Source of the DNA: Oscillospiraceae bacterium
Lineage (GTDB): Bacteria; Bacillota; Clostridia; Oscillospirales; Acutalibacteraceae
Length of the DNA: 61,273 bases
NCBI GenBank assembly: GCA_015066625.1
Contig: SVOC01000018.1
Coordinates: forward strand, 1-61,273
Direction: 5' to 3'
Part shown: positions 15,017 through 23,068 of the stretch, piece by piece
Position numbering within the stretch: position 1 is the first letter of the stretch
Layout of the letters: every line of letters starts with the position of its first letter
The notes under the pieces: generated by a model
What the model was told of the DNA's origin: nothing
The model's input: the letters and a program-made list of their open reading frames with translations, nothing else
The model's database searches: none
Made by a program: the position numbers and the translations under genes

Positions 15017-16780
15017 TGAAATATAAATTACTCCCCAAATCTGATAGCTGCCTGTGTCGCAATTCTGCTTGGTTGGCAGTTTTCCGCCAACCACAGAAAC
15101 AGAACTGTTTTTTCTTCTTTTGCCCTCGGTTTTCATGTGAAGAGGGTCATTGGGGTCGCCGTCAAAGCGAAGATACCAATCAAAGCCGTCTTGCCTTACC
15201 ACAATCTTCACCACAAAGGCTTCAATAACACTTTCGGGGATGTCTTTTTCATCCGCATTTGTGTACTGCTCGAGAGCATATTGAAGCACCGTCAGCTTGT
15301 CTTTGTAATCTGTAATTACAGGCTCTTTGTTAAGCTTCAGCTGAAGCTCCTCGATTTCGGCAGTCAGCTTTGCAATCTCTTCTTTAACCTCGGCAGTTTT
15401 CTTTGTGTAAGATTCTTTATCAATTTCACCCTCTGCCCTCATATCAATGAAATTACTGAGCTTCGTTCTGTGCCTTTCAACCTCTCTGCACTTTTTCTCG
15501 ATTATAGCCGCATAATCCACATCATCCTCTTTGTCGTCAATGTGAGCTTCAAGCATTGAGTTGGCAAGAGCCAGCACCTTGTCCTTTTCAGAAAGATAGT
15601 TGCGGAAAATATAATTCGCCATCATCTGCAGTTTCCACTCGGGAATCATTGGCACACGGCATATTCCGTCAAGAGGCAAGCCTTTTTTCTTTCGGCTCTC
15701 GTATGACCCGGTACGCACCGAGTCATAGCATTGATAACCGATAATGGATTTATCTCCCTCTTTTCTCCAGAGCTTTGTATTGAATCTGTGACCGCATTCG
15801 CAGATGAGGAGCTTTCCCCATACTGTTGTTCTCGGTCTTTTGCCGGTTGTACTTCTTCTGCCTGTGTTAAGATTTTTCATCTGAGCTGTTTTACTTGCCA
15901 TAATTAATTGCACCCTTTCAAATTGTTCTTCAGTAATAATCGGCTCGTGTCTTCCCTTTACCTGTATCAGTTCAACCTCACCGTAATTTTTAATCTTTTT
16001 CTGTGTGAGATAGTCGGGAGTATACTCCTTGTGATAGGTTATGATTCCGCAATAGAAGGTGTTTTTCAGCACATGACCTATTACGGTTTCGTACCACCTT
16101 GTTTTGCCCATAGCAGTTTTTCTGCCTTGGCGTTCAAGCTCTTCCTTTATCTTGGTAAGTCCGTTGCCTGCAAGATACATATCATATATGAGCTTTACCG
16201 TTTCCGCCTGTTCCGGGTCGATAATGAAATCCACCTTTTTCTTGTTGTCGGGCAGAAGCTCCTGATGTCTTCTGTAGCCTAAGATATTGCCGTTGCCGTA
16301 GAATGTGCCGTTGTTCATTGAGGTCTGCTGACCGCTTTTCACTCGCACCGAGGTTTTACGGCTTTCATCCTGAGCAAGAGTCGCCATAATGGTGAGACGA
16401 AGCTCGCCGTCACCGTCAAAGGTTTTGATGTTATCATTGATGAAGAACACCTCAACGCCCTTTGCCTTCAGATCTCTTGTGTACTGCAGAGTGTCAACGG
16501 TATTTCTCGCAAATCGTGACACCTCACGGGTGATAATCATATCAAACTTTTTCTGCTTGGCATCGCGAATCATTTTCATAAACTGCGGTCTTTTCTCGGC
16601 AGAGGTACCCGTGATACCCTCGTCAATATATCTGCCGACGAGCTCCCATTCAGGTCTTGCAGCAAGGATTGGCTCATACCAATCCAGCTGATTTTCAAGA
16701 GCTGAAATCTGCGCCTCGTGCTCCGTAGAAACTCGGGCATAGATTACAACTCTGCGTTTACCGAAATCAGAATTTATCAT
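14993..16780 (-). CDS. Large serine recombinase (integrase of the mobilizable island)
   Basis: About 595 residues from the ATG seven bases after AAAGGAGGA; it overlaps the upstream gene by ATGA. The N-terminal RVVIYARVSTEHEAQ has the catalytic serine at about 17. EVSRFARN and ATLAQDESRKTSVRVKSG follow. The recombinase domain (about 170-290) and a zinc ribbon (CECGHRFN ... CYD) come next. A long coiled coil (about 400-480) ends the conserved part. The last seven residues and stop lie inside the 216-bp transposon repeat. Before insertion the frame would have ended a few codons later in the sequence now at about 362-385. Confidence 0.92.
   Translation of the reverse strand: MINSDFGKRRVVIYARVSTEHEAQISALENQLDWYEPILAARPEWELVGRYIDEGITGTSAEKRPQFMKMIRDAKQKKFDMIITREVSRFARNTVDTLQYTRDLKAKGVEVFFINDNIKTFDGDGELRLTIMATLAQDESRKTSVRVKSGQQTSMNNGTFYGNGNILGYRRHQELLPDNKKKVDFIIDPEQAETVKLIYDMYLAGNGLTKIKEELERQGRKTAMGKTRWYETVIGHVLKNTFYCGIITYHKEYTPDYLTQKKIKNYGEVELIQVKGRHEPIITEEQFERVQLIMASKTAQMKNLNTGRRSTTGKRPRTTVWGKLLICECGHRFNTKLWRKEGDKSIIGYQCYDSVRTGSYESRKKKGLPLDGICRVPMIPEWKLQMMANYIFRNYLSEKDKVLALANSMLEAHIDDKEDDVDYAAIIEKKCREVERHRTKLSNFIDMRAEGEIDKESYTKKTAEVKEEIAKLTAEIEELQLKLNKEPVITDYKDKLTVLQYALEQYTNADEKDIPESVIEAFVVKIVVRQDGFDWYLRFDGDPNDPLHMKTEGKRRKNSSVSVVGGKLPTKQNCDTGSYQIWGVIYISCFWAKPI
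15017..15021. repeat. 5-bp target-site duplication, right copy (TGAAA)
   Basis: Matches 386-390. Here it forms part of the recombinase reading frame. Confidence 0.85.
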
Positions 16781-16977
16781 GCACATTCCTCCTTTATCTG
16801 ATTGTGGTTTCCTTTTACAAATTCGGTTTCATCAACAATATCCGCATATTCGCTTAAGATATTGCGGAACATATACCCGGGAATTTTCCCGTCCCTGAAC
16901 AACTGCTCAATAAGCTTCAGCGCCGCAAAACAGTAATCAGGATTTTTACTTAAATCATTTATATCAATTTTACTCAT
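16777..16977 (-). CDS. Small SHOCT-like protein
   Basis: 66 residues from the ATG six bases after AGGAGG. AALKLIEQLFRDGKIPGYMFRNIL resembles the short helical SHOCT motif often found in small proteins beside serine recombinases on mobilizable elements. It overlaps the recombinase by 4 bp, so coupled expression is likely. It may be a recombination directionality or oligomerisation factor; this is inference. Confidence 0.5.
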   Translation of the reverse strand: MSKIDINDLSKNPDYCFAALKLIEQLFRDGKIPGYMFRNILSEYADIVDETEFVKGNHNQIKEECA

Positions 16978-17004
16978 ACAATTCCTCCTATACAAATGTG
17001 TGGA

Positions 17005-17889
17005 TTACCGTGCGTCACGGTCACGGCTTCGCTGTCGCTGAAGATATTTGTAGTAATGCTCGCAAGCCTTCAGTACAAAATCTTCAAAATCTTTATCCTT
17101 AACCTTAGGTGCGATTTTCTGCAGCTTTTCAATGGGCACCTTGCACATCGGTTTCTGATTCGGTTTTTCTGATGCAAGTGTGTTTTCGATACTTTCGATA
17201 GTGAGTGTACCTTCATTGAAATCCCTGTGCATATGCCACGCCTGTGAATATGAGGGTGTGCAGTCCAGCTCCTCAATTACACGAAGCAGGTCATACTGCA
17301 TCTGCTCATCAAGGAACGAAAGCTCAACACCGACTGATAAAGCAATTTTATCTTCGTCCATCATTTCAAGCAGTTCGGGGATAAGGTTTGTAAGACGGAT
17401 ATATCTCTCAACCGTTTTATAACCATCTCCCATACTTTCACCAATTACAGACAATGTTCTGTTACTATCTGACTTTGGGACAATTTGTCTCAAAGTTAGG
17501 TCTGTTCTTTTGCCCTGAGATTTTAATGCATCATATTTCAGTTTGTAAGCAAACGCCTTTTCACTCGGTAAGATATGCTCTCTGTGAAGATTACTGTCAA
17601 CGAGCATAACTGCCGCTTCATCACGGCTTACGGCATAAATTAAAGCAGGTACTGTTTCCAGCCCTGCTTTTACTGATGCTCTGAGTCGGCGATGACCTGA
17701 GATTATCTCATACTCATCGTCTGTGTTTTCGAGTGGTCTTACAACAATCGGCGAGATAACGCCCTTCTGCTGAATACTTTCTATCAGATAGTTCATCTCT
17801 TCATTGTCTAAGACCTTATAAGGGTGTCCCTCAAAGGGACGGATTTTTTCTACCGGAATATTTACCGGTGATTTCAAATTATTATTCAT
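17005..17889 (-). CDS. ParB/Spo0J-family DNA-binding protein
   Basis: 294 residues. The ParB N-terminal domain (about 10-115) has IPVEKIRPFEGHPYKV, GVISPIVVRP, YEIISGHRRLRASVKAG and DSNLHREHILPSEKAFAYK. These include the CTP-binding GHRR motif. A helix-turn-helix region follows (KTVERYIRLTNLIPELLEMMDEDK). There is no ParA partner nearby. Such lone ParB proteins are common on Clostridia mobilizable elements, where they may stabilise or regulate the element. It is preceded directly by the stop of a 70-residue gene (TAA then ATG). Confidence 0.88.
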   Translation of the reverse strand: MNNNLKSPVNIPVEKIRPFEGHPYKVLDNEEMNYLIESIQQKGVISPIVVRPLENTDDEYEIISGHRRLRASVKAGLETVPALIYAVSRDEAAVMLVDSNLHREHILPSEKAFAYKLKYDALKSQGKRTDLTLRQIVPKSDSNRTLSVIGESMGDGYKTVERYIRLTNLIPELLEMMDEDKIALSVGVELSFLDEQMQYDLLRVIEELDCTPSYSQAWHMHRDFNEGTLTIESIENTLASEKPNQKPMCKVPIEKLQKIAPKVKDKDFEDFVLKACEHYYKYLQRQRSRDRDAR

Positions 17890-18103
17890 TTATTTTCCTC
17901 CATAATAATATAATCTTTTACTTTCGTTTCTCTGCCTGCGTTCTTCTTGCACAAGCCTTAAGAATTTTCTGTTAGAAAAGTATTTAGTACCGAAATACAT
18001 ATCAAGATATTCGTGCGATGTCATTTCACGCTCGTACTCCTTCTCTTCAGAGTTATTAGTTTCATTGCTTTCAATAATTCTGCAAAGCTCCTCAGGATGC
18101 ATA
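17890..18103 (-). CDS. Small acidic/basic protein of the mobilization operon
   Basis: About 70 residues, starting MHPEELCRIIESNE six bases after GGAGGTG. The C-terminal half is basic and aromatic (YFSNRKFLRLVQEERRQRN). There is no recognised domain. Its position between the relaxase and ParB genes suggests an accessory role. Confidence 0.5.
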
Positions 18104-18107
18104 CATA

Positions 18108-19571
18108 TCACCTCCCTTCATAATCTTTTTCTTTGTTCCTTTGCCTTTCGGGGAAGTACCATTCACGGATAAGTTGCTTTTCCGTTTCAAGCTTTTCCTC
18201 AAGTCCGGGACTGTCTTTTATAATTCTTTTGGCAAGCTTCAGCTTTTCACGAAGTTCACCGATTTCAGCCGTAAAAGAATCCCGACGGGCAACAAGGTCT
18301 TCCTTTGCCGTCGGGTCATTACATCTTCTTATCTGATTGTAGATTTTATTACGCTGACTTTTCAGCTCCTCAATACGAAGCTCTGTCTTTGAAATGAACT
18401 TATCAACCTCTGCAAAATCATAAAGCTTTTCATTTATTGCAAGGTCAATCTGGTCCTGCATAAATTCAATCCTCGGAGACGAGTATTTCATTTTAGGTGT
18501 AAACGGATGCGGGTTGCAGTTATTTCTTTCGGCTATTGCCCCTGCAAAAAGTAAGGCAAGAAATAAAAGTGAAATAACAGGTGCACCAATTACGGCACCG
18601 CCCACAATCAGTTTTGTAAAATCAGAAACCATTCGGTTGAAATGCTCAGGATGTCTGTAACATTCTCTTGATTCTTTGAATTCATAACCTCGGTAATTAA
18701 AAACAAAGATTTGTCTCTGTAGAAAATCATTAGCATATAAATAATTTCTGAAATTGTTGTTTGCCGCAAATTTATCCTGAGAGTAAATCCGTTCTCTGAT
18801 TTTTTCATAGGTGTAAATTTCACCGAGGGTTGTGAGCTTCACTGCGTGCTCATCATTGCGGTAAGCTATCTTTCCGTTGTCAAACCAATAACCCTTCTGA
18901 GTCATTATTCTGAAGAACTGTTTTTCATTTGCACTTCTCACAACTGCGTAATCAATATCGTCACGCATATAATCGTATTTTGTTTTGATGCCTTTCTGCA
19001 TCGCTTTGTAAATGTTATAAGGTATGCGTTTGCCTTTCGGTTTTTCGATTACAGATAAACCGTGTTCAAGACAGACGGCATCACTTGTTTTTCTAAAAAG
19101 CTGATACATAGCTTTGTTTTCATTCATCTTTCTTCCGTCAGTCATTGAAACAGAATTAATGACTATATGACAGTGAACACAATTAGCATTAAGGTGAGTT
19201 GCAACAATCATTTCATAATCCTTGCCCCACATTTTATTTGCAACTTTCATTGCAACCTGCTGTGCTTCTTCGGGTGAAACCTCACCGGGCTTGAAAGAAA
19301 TATATGCGTGATAGGCAACAATACCTCCCAACTTTCCATACATTTCTTTTGTATCAATCATCTGTCGCGCAGCAATATCGGGATCACAGTTGATGCCTTC
19401 AACAAGTAGCCTTTGCTCGTTTTCGAGATTTGTTTTATCTTTGTCAGCGGCATAGTGAAGCGAAGAAACCAGTTCAGAATATTTTGATAAGTCAGTTTTA
19501 CTTTTATTTGAAGCGTAATCAACAACCTGAGAAAGATTATTTCTGACTGCCCAAATTCTTGTTACAGCCAT
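18108..19571 (-). CDS. MobA/MobL-family relaxase (MobP type)
   Basis: 487 residues. The N-terminal relaxase domain has the metal-binding HLNANCVHCHIVINSV motif (about 135-150), preceded by a conserved YHAYISFKPGEV strand. The nicking tyrosine is probably in the first 30 residues (QVVDYASN). A central hydrophobic segment (LIVGGAVIGAPVISLLFLALLFAG, about 345) is unusual for a relaxase. A long C-terminal coiled coil follows. It nicks oriT and leads mobilization by a helper conjugation system. It overlaps mobC by 10 bp. Confidence 0.88.
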   Translation of the reverse strand: MAVTRIWAVRNNLSQVVDYASNKSKTDLSKYSELVSSLHYAADKDKTNLENEQRLLVEGINCDPDIAARQMIDTKEMYGKLGGIVAYHAYISFKPGEVSPEEAQQVAMKVANKMWGKDYEMIVATHLNANCVHCHIVINSVSMTDGRKMNENKAMYQLFRKTSDAVCLEHGLSVIEKPKGKRIPYNIYKAMQKGIKTKYDYMRDDIDYAVVRSANEKQFFRIMTQKGYWFDNGKIAYRNDEHAVKLTTLGEIYTYEKIRERIYSQDKFAANNNFRNYLYANDFLQRQIFVFNYRGYEFKESRECYRHPEHFNRMVSDFTKLIVGGAVIGAPVISLLFLALLFAGAIAERNNCNPHPFTPKMKYSSPRIEFMQDQIDLAINEKLYDFAEVDKFISKTELRIEELKSQRNKIYNQIRRCNDPTAKEDLVARRDSFTAEIGELREKLKLAKRIIKDSPGLEEKLETEKQLIREWYFPERQRNKEKDYEGR

Positions 19572-19909
19572 TCTCGGTTCGCTTCCTTACCGGGTTTGAA
19601 ATATTTTGAGATATCTGCTTCAAGATTTCTGACTTCATTCAGAACATTTTTGCATTCATCAGCATCAATATATCCGATTGAATTAGCCTTTGCAGTTAAC
19701 TGATTAAGGTTAGTACCGACTCTGCGAAGCTCAATAATAAACTGTTTATAGTCAACAGGCGGAGCCTCGACCAACCTTTTGCCGAGAATTAAAGCGCGGA
19801 TAAGCACGCTTCTGTTTACTCTTAATCTACTGCAAAGATTTTCTAATATCTGATTTTCTTCTTTGCTGAGATACACATGAAAGTCTATATCTCTTGTTCT
19901 TTTACTCAT
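19562..19909 (-). CDS. mobC: MobC-like relaxosome accessory protein
   Basis: 115 residues. A ribbon-helix-helix-like N-terminus (IDFHVYLSKEENQILENLC) is followed by the MobC pattern ELRRVGTNLNQLTAKANS at about 60-78. MobC helps the relaxase melt and nick oriT. It lies between the relaxase and the oriT-like inverted repeat at 19982-20036. Confidence 0.85.
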   Translation of the reverse strand: MSKRTRDIDFHVYLSKEENQILENLCSRLRVNRSVLIRALILGKRLVEAPPVDYKQFIIELRRVGTNLNQLTAKANSIGYIDADECKNVLNEVRNLEADISKYFKPGKEANREWL

Positions 19910-19951
19910 AGGAATTCTCCTTTCTTATAAATAATATTTTTTCTGTGTTGT

Positions 19952-20036
19952 AAAAACGGATGTTTTTACGGATTTGAGGATACAAATCCAATGCTTGCTA
20001 AACTTCGGACATAGGAAACTCAAGCATTGGTTTGTC
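19952..20036. other. Putative oriT
   Basis: CCAATGCTTG (19988-19997) and CAAGCATTGG (20021-20030) form a perfect 10-bp inverted repeat, extended by ACAAAT/TTTGTC, around CTAAACTTCGGACATAGGAA. A second hairpin GTAAAAAC-GGAT-GTTTTTAC lies at 19952-19971. It sits directly upstream of mobC and the relaxase gene, the usual oriT position. The nick site is not determined. Confidence 0.6.
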
Positions 20037-20076
20037 CTCGTTTTAATACCGACCGGAAATAAGATTAACTTCCGTA

Positions 20077-20364
20077 TCAGTTGCGTTTCTGATTTTTAAG
20101 ATTCTTACTGTTCCGCTTTCCGTTTTCGGAAAAAGCCTTTTTGGTTTTTTCAGACTGCGGTTTTATTGTTCTGAATGTGAGCCTTGTAAGCTTAACCGCC
20201 GCACGAAGAAAACCCGGTTCTTCATCATCGATGATTACTACATCGTCGGGAACTGTCTTCTGCAAATCAAAGATTGCTTCATTAAGGTCCTTCCAATAGC
20301 TCTCAACCTGAATTTCATCATCACCGTTTTCGAACCATAAATGAGTTTCTTTTACTCTCGGCAT
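20077..20364 (-). CDS. Unknown small protein of the mobilization region
   Basis: 95 residues, MPRVKETHLWFENGDDEIQV, with an acidic centre (PDDVVIIDDEEPGF) and a very basic tail (KKAFSENGKRNSKNLKNQKRN). There is no recognised family. It is in the same direction as mobC, separated from it by the oriT-like region. Confidence 0.5.
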   Translation of the reverse strand: MPRVKETHLWFENGDDEIQVESYWKDLNEAIFDLQKTVPDDVVIIDDEEPGFLRAAVKLTRLTFRTIKPQSEKTKKAFSENGKRNSKNLKNQKRN

Positions 20365-20518
20365 CTCTCTTGCCTCCTTTCATAAATTTTCAATACGCCT
20401 GTTTTTGGCATATTTTTATCGGACCAAGCTCCGTGTTTCTTGCACTTTATCGGATAGATTTTCCCTGAACGATGATTTGTTCAAAGAAAAATTTCTATCG
20501 GCTGAACAGAAAATCCGA

Positions 20519-20552
20519 TAAAAAAAAGACCAACTTAAAATCAGTCGGTCTT
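20519..20552 (-). terminator. Terminator after the Cys-rich gene
   Basis: AAGACC-x-ACT (20526-20535) pairs with AGT-x-GGTCTT (20543-20552). On the minus strand it is followed by eight T. The stop codon of the gene is in the stem. Confidence 0.7.
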
Positions 20553-20772
20553 AAAGTTCGGTTATTCTTTTCAGCAATGTTTTATCACCCGGCAGTACAG
20601 ACTCAAGAAAATATCTGCAGACAATGTGACTTGGTGTTATGAGCTGTGGGCAGATGTGTGTATCGCCGTCATCAAGTAGCAGACAGTTATCTTCATGACA
20701 GTTACAGCACTGCGTTTTAATCAGTGTTGATACATTCTCAAACAACTGCGGGTTAAGTTTTAATTTTTGCAT
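20551..20772 (-). CDS. Cysteine-rich VLP-type small protein
   Basis: 73 residues. The pattern CCNCHEDNCLLLDDGDTHIC, then CRYFLESVLPGD, matches the small cysteine-rich 'VLP' proteins common on Clostridia mobilizable elements. It probably binds zinc. Its function is unknown. Confidence 0.65.
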   Translation of the reverse strand: MQKLKLNPQLFENVSTLIKTQCCNCHEDNCLLLDDGDTHICPQLITPSHIVCRYFLESVLPGDKTLLKRITEL

Positions 20773-20873
20773 TAGGCACTTCTCCTTTCTTATATAATTT
20801 GGATATAAAATACACCCGTCATAATCTGACGAGTGCTATGTAAAAATAGTGAAACTGAAAAAATGTGACGCAG

Positions 20874-20913
20874 TATCCATATATCAAAATTTGCATTGGT
20901 GGGGGCAGTTATT
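20874..20913. repeat. Cassette 5' repeat, copy 1
   Basis: TGTGACGCAGTATCCATAT...TTTGCATTGGTGGGGGCAGTTATT. It matches 22035-22084 at most positions and lies just upstream of the gene pair at 20997-21856. Confidence 0.6.
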
Positions 20914-20929
20914 GTATAATCAGGTTATG

Positions 20930-20959
20930 TTGAAAGTTGTGGTTTAGTTATGGTATAAT
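20930..20959 (+). promoter_or_regulatory. Promoter of the pyrophosphatase-like/NUDIX pair
   Basis: TTGAAA (20930-20935) and TATAAT (20954-20959) with an 18-bp spacer. Confidence 0.55.
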
Positions 20960-20996
20960 TAGTTCTGGAAATAGAAATTTGTAGAGGATTGATAAG

Positions 20997-21341
20997 ATGC
21001 AACATAATATTGAATTTTGGAACGCATTAGATGAATTGGTGAATATTTCAGAAATAATAATTGATAGACCAAAAGGGACTTCACACCCCAAGTATCCTGA
21101 TTTCATTTATCGAGTTGATTATGGATATTTGAAAGATACAAACTCTATGGATGGTGCAGGAATAGATGTGTGGGTTGGAAGCGGCGAGAAAAAGGTTGAT
21201 GCAATAATGTGCATTGTTGATTTAATGAAGAAAGATTCAGAAATTAAAATATTGATTGGATGCACGGAAGAAGAAAAGGAAATAGTATACGAAACACATA
21301 ATGAAACACAGTTTATGAAAGGTGTTTTAATACGTCGATAA
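20997..21341 (+). CDS. Inorganic-pyrophosphatase-like small protein
   Basis: 114 residues. IIIDRPKGTSHPKYPDFIYRVDYGYLKDTNSMDGAGIDVWVG is the substrate-loop pattern of soluble family I pyrophosphatases (the Y-x-VDYGYL and DG-x-x-IDVW core). The protein is much shorter than a normal enzyme and lacks part of the barrel. Activity is uncertain. It is followed 23 bp later by a NUDIX gene, so both may act on nucleotide or pyrophosphate products. Confidence 0.7.
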   Translation: MQHNIEFWNALDELVNISEIIIDRPKGTSHPKYPDFIYRVDYGYLKDTNSMDGAGIDVWVGSGEKKVDAIMCIVDLMKKDSEIKILIGCTEEEKEIVYETHNETQFMKGVLIRR

Positions 21342-21364
21342 AATCCAATTTGGAGAGGTGCTTT

Positions 21365-21856
21365 ATGGTCGAGATGTGGGATGCATATGATAGGCAGTTT
21401 AACAAAATAGAGACTGCTACATTGGTAAGGGGAAAAACCGTTCCTGATGGTATGTATCATTTAGTGTGTGAAATAATTGTTAAGCATAATGACGGAACCT
21501 ATCTGCTTATGCAAAGAGATTTTGAAAAACATTTAGGCGGAATGTGGGAATTAACGGCAGGCGGTTCTGCATTGAAGGGTGAAACACCAATGGAGTGTGC
21601 CGTCAGAGAATTGCGAGAAGAAACAGGCATCGTATCTTGCAATTTGCAAGAGCTTAAAAGAATTATACATGATGGACACCATTCTCTTTATGTGGAATAT
21701 TTATGTATTACTGATTGGGATAAAGATGCCGTTACTTTACAAGATGGAGAAACAGTTGACTATAAGTGGGTAGATAAAACTGCACTTTTAGAAATGGGAA
21801 CAGATGCTCTGGCATCATCTAGGGCATTAGAGATTGTTAAAGAATTAAACATATAA
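21365..21856 (+). CDS. NUDIX hydrolase
   Basis: 163 residues from ATG 21365 after GGAGAGGTG. The Nudix box is complete: GSALKGETPMECAVRELREETGI at about 62-84, with the REExG metal-binding core. The N-terminus MVEMWDAYDRQFNKIETATL resembles isopentenyl-diphosphate-isomerase-like Nudix proteins. The substrate is not predictable. It probably shares a promoter with the preceding gene. Confidence 0.85.
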   Translation: MVEMWDAYDRQFNKIETATLVRGKTVPDGMYHLVCEIIVKHNDGTYLLMQRDFEKHLGGMWELTAGGSALKGETPMECAVRELREETGIVSCNLQELKRIIHDGHHSLYVEYLCITDWDKDAVTLQDGETVDYKWVDKTALLEMGTDALASSRALEIVKELNI

Positions 21857-21871
21857 TTTCCAATTTGTAGA

Positions 21872-21933
21872 TCAAATATTTTAGGGAACGAATTGTACTT
21901 ATTTACAGTCAGTTTGTTTCATAAATTTTTATT
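21872..21933. repeat. Cassette 3' repeat, copy 1
   Basis: TCAAATATTTTTAGGGAACG...CAGTCAGTTTG...TTTTTATT. It closely matches 22921-22983, which follows the metallophosphatase gene. Confidence 0.6.
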
Positions 21934-22034
21934 AGGAACTCCAAAACGGATAATATTTCAAGTGACCACATTGGTCTCTTGAAATTTACGAGCATAAAAG
22001 TGGTAAAAGGGTCACAACGACCCTTCACCAAAAA

Positions 22035-22084
22035 TCTGACGCTGTATTCATATTCCGAAATCTGCATTGGTGATGGCAGTTATT
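22035..22084. repeat. Cassette 5' repeat, copy 2
   Basis: TCTGACGCTGTATTCATATTC...TCTGCATTGGTGATGGCAGTTATT. It lies just upstream of the metallophosphatase gene and matches 20874-20913. Confidence 0.6.
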
Positions 22085-22154
22085 AAATATTTCCACACAA
22101 TTGAAAATCGTTATAAATATGTGATACAATTGAAAAATGAAGGGAGATATATTT

Positions 22155-22913
22155 ATGATTTACTGCACGGGCGATACACATGGCGATTGGACTAAATTCT
22201 CTACAAAAATATTTCCTGAACAAAAAGAAATGTCGCGTGATGATTTTGTAATTGTTTGTGGTGATTTCGGTTTGTGGAATGATAACAATGAAGAAAATTA
22301 TTGGTTGAAATGGTTGAATGACAAACCGTTCACAACACTTTTTATTGATGGCAACCACGAAAACTATACACGCCTGAACAGTGAGTTTGAAACTGTTGAT
22401 TTTCACGGCGGTAAAGCCCACAAAATTCGTGATAATATTTATCATCTGATGCGCGGCTATGTTTTTGATATTTGCGATAAAAAGATATTTGCTTTTGGCG
22501 GTGCAAAAAGTCACGATATTAATGACGGCATTCTTGACCCTGCTGACTTTAAAACAAAAAGAGAGTTTAATAAAGAATATAAATGTTGGTCAAAAGCTAA
22601 TAAGATGTTTCGCGTAAACAACATTTCTTGGTGGAAAGAAGAAATGCCAACCGAAGAAGAAATGAACTTCGGATTAAATACGCTTGCCGAACACAATTAT
22701 GAAGTTGACTTTATAATCACTCATTGCGCTCCCCAACAAGTTGTCGCAATGTTTTCAGGTGGTTGTTATAAATCCGATGAGTTAACTGAGTATTTTGATA
22801 TCGTTAATGAAAAGGTTAAATTCAAAAAATGGTTTTTCGGACATTATCATGACAACAAACAAATAATGTGTGACTTCATTATGCTTTACGAACAAATAAT
22901 CAGAATTGCTTAA
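22155..22913 (+). CDS. Calcineurin-like metallophosphoesterase
   Basis: 252 residues from ATG 22155, after AGGGAGA. All metal-binding motifs are visible: YCTGDTHGDW, VCGDFG, FIDGNHENY, IITHCAP and FFGHYHDN. The WW-type inserts resemble small phage- and element-borne phosphatases. The substrate (nucleotide, nucleic acid or phosphoprotein) is unknown. It stands alone between a matching pair of cassette repeats. Confidence 0.88.
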   Translation: MIYCTGDTHGDWTKFSTKIFPEQKEMSRDDFVIVCGDFGLWNDNNEENYWLKWLNDKPFTTLFIDGNHENYTRLNSEFETVDFHGGKAHKIRDNIYHLMRGYVFDICDKKIFAFGGAKSHDINDGILDPADFKTKREFNKEYKCWSKANKMFRVNNISWWKEEMPTEEEMNFGLNTLAEHNYEVDFIITHCAPQQVVAMFSGGCYKSDELTEYFDIVNEKVKFKKWFFGHYHDNKQIMCDFIMLYEQIIRIA

Positions 22914-22920
22914 ATCAAAA

Positions 22921-22983
22921 TCAAACATTTTTAGGGAACAAATTGCACTTATTTGCAGTCAGTTTGTTCCCTGAATTTCTATT
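22921..22983. repeat. Cassette 3' repeat, copy 2
   Basis: TCAAACATTTTTAGGGAACAA...CAGTCAGTTTG...TTTCTATT, starting 7 bp after the metallophosphatase stop. It matches 21872-21933. Confidence 0.6.
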
Positions 22984-23000
22984 GCGAGCCGAAAAATAAA

Positions 23001-23068
23001 AAATCAGACCGATTGAAAAGCCGAAATCTGACTGATTGAAAACTCGAAATCTGACCGATTGGAAAATC
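23001..23068. repeat. Three 23-bp tandem repeats
   Basis: Units at 23001-23023, 23024-23046 and 23047-23068 share AAATCxGACxGATTGxAAA. Iteron-like, just upstream of the hairpin cluster. Confidence 0.7.
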
